Assembly (NCBI GenBank): GCA_021798915.1
Contig: JAJZBM010000002.1
Span: 216,690-280,689 of the forward strand
From: Pseudomonadota bacterium
GTDB taxonomy: Bacteria > Pseudomonadota > Alphaproteobacteria > Acetobacterales > Acetobacteraceae
Direction: 5' to 3'
Length of the DNA stretch: 64,000 nucleotides
Each line of letters starts with the position of its first letter. The first letter of the stretch is position 1. The notes under the pieces are model-generated. The model ran no database searches. It worked only from the letters and a program-made list of their open reading frames with translations, and was not told the DNA's origin. A program made the position numbers and the translations under genes. Positions 60,781 to 64,000 of this stretch are shown here, one piece after another.

Positions 60781-62673
60781 ATGGACGAGCAGAACAGCCG
60801 CTATGGCGAGGTCTATCGGGCTTGGCAGCGCGATCCCGAATCGTGGTGGGCCGAGGCCGCGAGCGGCATTTCCTGGCGCAAAACCTGGGATCGGGTGTTC
60901 GACCCGATGATCGGCCCCTATGGCGCCTGGTTTCCCGGCGCCATGCTCAATACCAGCGAGAACTGCCTCGACCGCCATGTCGCCGCCGGCCGCGGCGGGC
61001 AATTGGCGTTGGTTTGGGACAGCCCGCTCGCTGGCCGGATCGCGCGCTTCACCTATGCCGAACTGACCGCGCGGGTGGCGCGGGTGGCCGGCGCGCTCGC
61101 CGCGCTCGGCGTTTCCCGCGGCGATCGGGTGGTGATCTACATGCCGATGGTGCCCGAATCGGCGATCACCATGCTTGCCTGCGCCCGAATCGGTGCCGTG
61201 CATTCGCTGGTGTTCGGCGGATTCGCCGCGGCCGAACTCGCCGCGCGCATCGCCGACGCCAAGCCCCGGGTCATCGTTGCCGCATCCTGCGGGTTAGAGC
61301 CTGGCCGCGTCGTCGCCTATCAGCCGATTCTCGACGCTGCCCTGGCGCTTTCTCCGCATCAGCCGGAGGCTTGTCTGATCCTGCAGCGCGAAATGGCGCC
61401 GGCGGTGCTGACCCCGGGGCGGGATCACGATTTTTTGACCGCCGAGGCAGGGGCGAACCCGGCCGATCCGGTGCCGGTTCTCGCAACCGACCCACTTTAT
61501 ATTCTCTACACCTCCGGCACCACCGGGCGGCCGAAAGGCGTGGTGCGCGATCATGGCGGGCATGCCGTCGCCCTCCATCGCTCGATGGGAATGGTTTACG
61601 GCGTCGGTGCCGGTGATGTCTTCTGGGCGGCGTCCGATGTCGGTTGGGTGGTCGGGCACAGTTATATCGTCTACGCGCCGCTGCTCGCTGGCCGCACCAC
61701 CATCATGTATGAGGGCAAGCCGGTCGGCACCCCGGATGCCGGCGCGTTCGGCCGGGTGATCGCGGCGCATGGGGTCAAGGCACTGTTCACCGCGCCGACC
61801 GCGATGCGCGCGATCAAGCAGCAGGATCCCGAGGCCAAACGCTTCACCAGCCACGATCTGTCGCGTTTCGAGGCGCTGTTTCTCGCCGGCGAGCGTTGTG
61901 ATCCGCCGACCGCGGAATGGGCGGCGGCCAAACTCGGGCGGCCGGTGATCGATCACTGGTGGCAGACCGAGACCGGCTGGGCGATCACCGCCGGTTTCCG
62001 TGGCCTCGGCCTTTTTCCGTTCAAGCCCGGCTCCGGCGGCCGCCCATCGCCTGGGTATGACCTGCAAGCCCTCGATGAGGCCGGGGTGGTGCTCGGGCGC
62101 GGCGTCAGCGGCAGCCTCGCGGTTCGCCTCCCGCTGCCGCCCGGCGCCGCGCCGACGTTGTGGCGGAACGAGGACGGTTTTCGGGACGCCTATCTCCGCG
62201 ATTTTCCCGGCTGGTATCGCACCGGCGATGCCGGCATGATCGACACCGATGGCGATGTCTGGGTGATGGGCCGCACCGATGACATCATCAACACCGCCGG
62301 CCATCGGCTCTCCACCGGCGCGATGGAGGAGGTGTTGGCCTCGCACCCGGATGTCGCCGAATGCGCCGTCATCGGCGCCCAGGACGCGCTCAAGGGGCAG
62401 GTGCCGCTCGGTCTCGTGGTGCTGAAAGCGGGGGTCAATCGGCCGCTCGACGAGATCTCCGCCGAACTGGTTCAACTCGTGCGTGAGCGGATCGGCCCGG
62501 TTGCGTCGTTCAAGGCGGCGCTGGTGGTGCCGCGCCTGCCGAAAACCCGATCCGGCAAGATCCTTCGCGCCGCCATCCGCCGCCTCGCCGATGGCGAACC
62601 GGCGAATCCACCACCCACCATCGAGGATCCCGCCGCGCTCGACGATATCGCCGCTGCCCTTCAGTCACGCTGA
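60781..62673 (+). CDS. prpE: Propionyl-CoA synthetase-type AMP-forming acyl-CoA synthetase
   Basis: MDEQNSRYGEVYRAWQRDPESWWAEAASGISWRKTWDRVFD...FTYAELTARVARVAGALAALGVSRGDRVVIYMPMVPESAI...LYTSGTTGRPKGVVRDHGGHAVAL. Confidence 0.92.
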   Translation: MDEQNSRYGEVYRAWQRDPESWWAEAASGISWRKTWDRVFDPMIGPYGAWFPGAMLNTSENCLDRHVAAGRGGQLALVWDSPLAGRIARFTYAELTARVARVAGALAALGVSRGDRVVIYMPMVPESAITMLACARIGAVHSLVFGGFAAAELAARIADAKPRVIVAASCGLEPGRVVAYQPILDAALALSPHQPEACLILQREMAPAVLTPGRDHDFLTAEAGANPADPVPVLATDPLYILYTSGTTGRPKGVVRDHGGHAVALHRSMGMVYGVGAGDVFWAASDVGWVVGHSYIVYAPLLAGRTTIMYEGKPVGTPDAGAFGRVIAAHGVKALFTAPTAMRAIKQQDPEAKRFTSHDLSRFEALFLAGERCDPPTAEWAAAKLGRPVIDHWWQTETGWAITAGFRGLGLFPFKPGSGGRPSPGYDLQALDEAGVVLGRGVSGSLAVRLPLPPGAAPTLWRNEDGFRDAYLRDFPGWYRTGDAGMIDTDGDVWVMGRTDDIINTAGHRLSTGAMEEVLASHPDVAECAVIGAQDALKGQVPLGLVVLKAGVNRPLDEISAELVQLVRERIGPVASFKAALVVPRLPKTRSGKILRAAIRRLADGEPANPPPTIEDPAALDDIAAALQSR

Positions 62674-62720
62674 ACCGTGCCGCTCGCTCGGGCCTCGCCG
62701 AAGGCACGGCCTAGGGAGAA

Positions 62721-62752
62721 ACGTTTTTTGGTTCTTTCTTACAAAAAAGAAC
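62721..62752 (-). repeat. Degenerate module of dispersed hairpin repeat (copy F)
   Basis: ACGTTTTTTG-GTTCTTTCTTACAAAAAAGAAC. Confidence 0.75.
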
Positions 62753-62773
62753 ATTTTTTCTTCTTCAACATCC

Positions 62774-62835
62774 AACGCAATCATTTTTACAATCATTGAT
62801 TGTATTTTTGGCCTGAACTAGTCGTTGATTGCGTT
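62774..62835. promoter_or_regulatory. Nested inverted repeats of TGATTG/CAATCA in AT-rich intergenic DNA
   Basis: AACGCAATCA (62774-62783) / TGATTGCGTT (62826-62835) enclosing CAATCA-T-TGATTG (62790-62802). Confidence 0.5.
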
Positions 62836-63022
62836 AACGCGACCAAATTTTTTCCTGAAAAATTCATACATTGATTACGATTGCTATTTTAACGAGAGAT
62901 AAATTTTTATCTTCTCTTATTAAGAGGCATCAGATAAATACTCTTTGAGTTAACTATTGTTTGCGGGTGCAAAATGCAACCAGAATGGGAATTCGGCGCC
63001 GGAACCCTGCGGGAGAACGGGT

Positions 63023-64000
63023 ATGGCGCCTGACGATTTCGCTTATGGCGTGGGTCATCTGGTCCCCTATTCCGGTCTCGATCTGCACATAGAACGCGAG
63101 ACGGCGCCGAGCGGCCGTGACATCGCGCGGGAACTCGATCTTCTGCGCCACGCCGGCCTGTTTGACGCCGCCTATTACCACCGCACCAATCCCGATATCG
63201 AAAACAGCGGCGTCGAACCGCTGACCCACTATCATCTCTATGGCTGGGGGGAGGGGCGGCGGCCGAATTTTTATTTCGATCCCGTGTTTTATCTCGCCGA
63301 GAATCCCGATGTTCGTGCCGCCGGGATCGACCCCCTTCTGCACTATGTCTGGGCGGGGGAACGTGAGGGGCGGCGGCCGGTCCTCTATTTCGACCCGGCC
63401 TGGTATCGCGCGCGCTATGGCGTCCCCGAGGGCGAGATGTGCCTCGCCCATTTCCTCGAGCGCCGTCTGAGCGGGGAGACCAGCCCGCTCGCCGAATTCG
63501 ATTCGGCCTGGTATCTCAAGACCTATCCCGATATTGCCGCCGCCGGGATGGACCCTTTCGAGCATTTCCTCGTCCAGGGCCATCGCGAGGGCCGCAATCC
63601 GTCGGCGGATTTCGATAGCCGCTTTTATCGTCAGCGCTATCTCCGCGCCATGCCGGACGAAAATCCGCTGCTGCATTATCTCCGGCATCGCGATGACCCC
63701 GACATCCACACGTCGCGTCCGGCCGATGAGGTCAGCCTGCCGCGCGAGGTGCGGCGCAATACCCGCCCCGGCCTCAATTTCGAGGCGGTCGAGCCGGTCG
63801 CCGGGGCACACCGCCAGGCGCGGGTGCTGGCTTTTTACCTGCCGCAATTCCATCCTTGCCAGGAAAACGACGTCTGGTGGGGCAAGGGCTTCACCGAATG
63901 GACCAATCTCGGCCGCGCCTTGCCCCGCTTCGCCGGCCATTACCAGCCGCGCATCCCGCGCGATCTCGGCCATTACCGGCTCGACGGGGCGGAGACGCTG
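63023..64000 (+). CDS. WbsX/GH99-like glycosyltransferase-type protein with N-terminal repeats (runs off right edge)
   Basis: MAPDDFAYGVGHLVPYSGLDLHIERETAPSG...; about five ~37-aa repeats FDPxxYLxxNPDVxxxGxDPLxHYxxxGxxEGRxP, then VLAFYLPQFHPCQENDVWWGKGFTEWTNLGRALPRF. Absent from ORF track (no stop). Confidence 0.88.
   Translation, partial: MAPDDFAYGVGHLVPYSGLDLHIERETAPSGRDIARELDLLRHAGLFDAAYYHRTNPDIENSGVEPLTHYHLYGWGEGRRPNFYFDPVFYLAENPDVRAAGIDPLLHYVWAGEREGRRPVLYFDPAWYRARYGVPEGEMCLAHFLERRLSGETSPLAEFDSAWYLKTYPDIAAAGMDPFEHFLVQGHREGRNPSADFDSRFYRQRYLRAMPDENPLLHYLRHRDDPDIHTSRPADEVSLPREVRRNTRPGLNFEAVEPVAGAHRQARVLAFYLPQFHPCQENDVWWGKGFTEWTNLGRALPRFAGHYQPRIPRDLGHYRLDGAETL

Overview
This 64 kb window is GC-rich alphaproteobacterial chromosome, most likely Rhodospirillales/Acetobacteraceae by gene content (inference; no search was possible). 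It carries mostly core and housekeeping genes: partial hemN, icd, a ChvI/ChvG-type two-component pair, a gyrB-recF-dnaN block, a PetP/PetR-like regulator set with a histidine kinase, dksA, fliX/flgI/rod-protein flagellar genes, rpmG (missing from the ORF track), a bactofilin, mltA, motA/motB, trxB with LysR, prpE, and a truncated WbsX-type glycosyltransferase at the right edge. The most interesting signals lie outside the obvious coding sequence. (1) A dispersed AT-rich hairpin repeat family occurs at six loci. At two loci paired modules face each other around a GC-rich spacer, giving a BIME/MITE-like composite. At one locus the repeat appears to supply the N-region of a signal peptide. (2) A probable small RNA with a strong intrinsic terminator lies downstream of a trxB-lysR pair and carries CUCCC/CCCCC motifs reminiscent of AbcR sRNAs. 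(3) A membrane-anchored, catalytically degenerate pseudokinase is translationally coupled to a small membrane protein. (4) Good regulatory matches: an FNR/FixK-type box before hemN, a Fur-type box between the FTR1/cupredoxin operon and a divergent gene, and a sigma-54 promoter before flgI. (5) Several short tandem repeats occur, including one giving a PfkB kinase four in-frame consecutive ATG start options. No CRISPR array, tRNA, rRNA, IS element or prophage was recognised. Start codons are by eye and several are uncertain. Most of the longest antisense ORFs in the supplied track are high-GC shadow ORFs.
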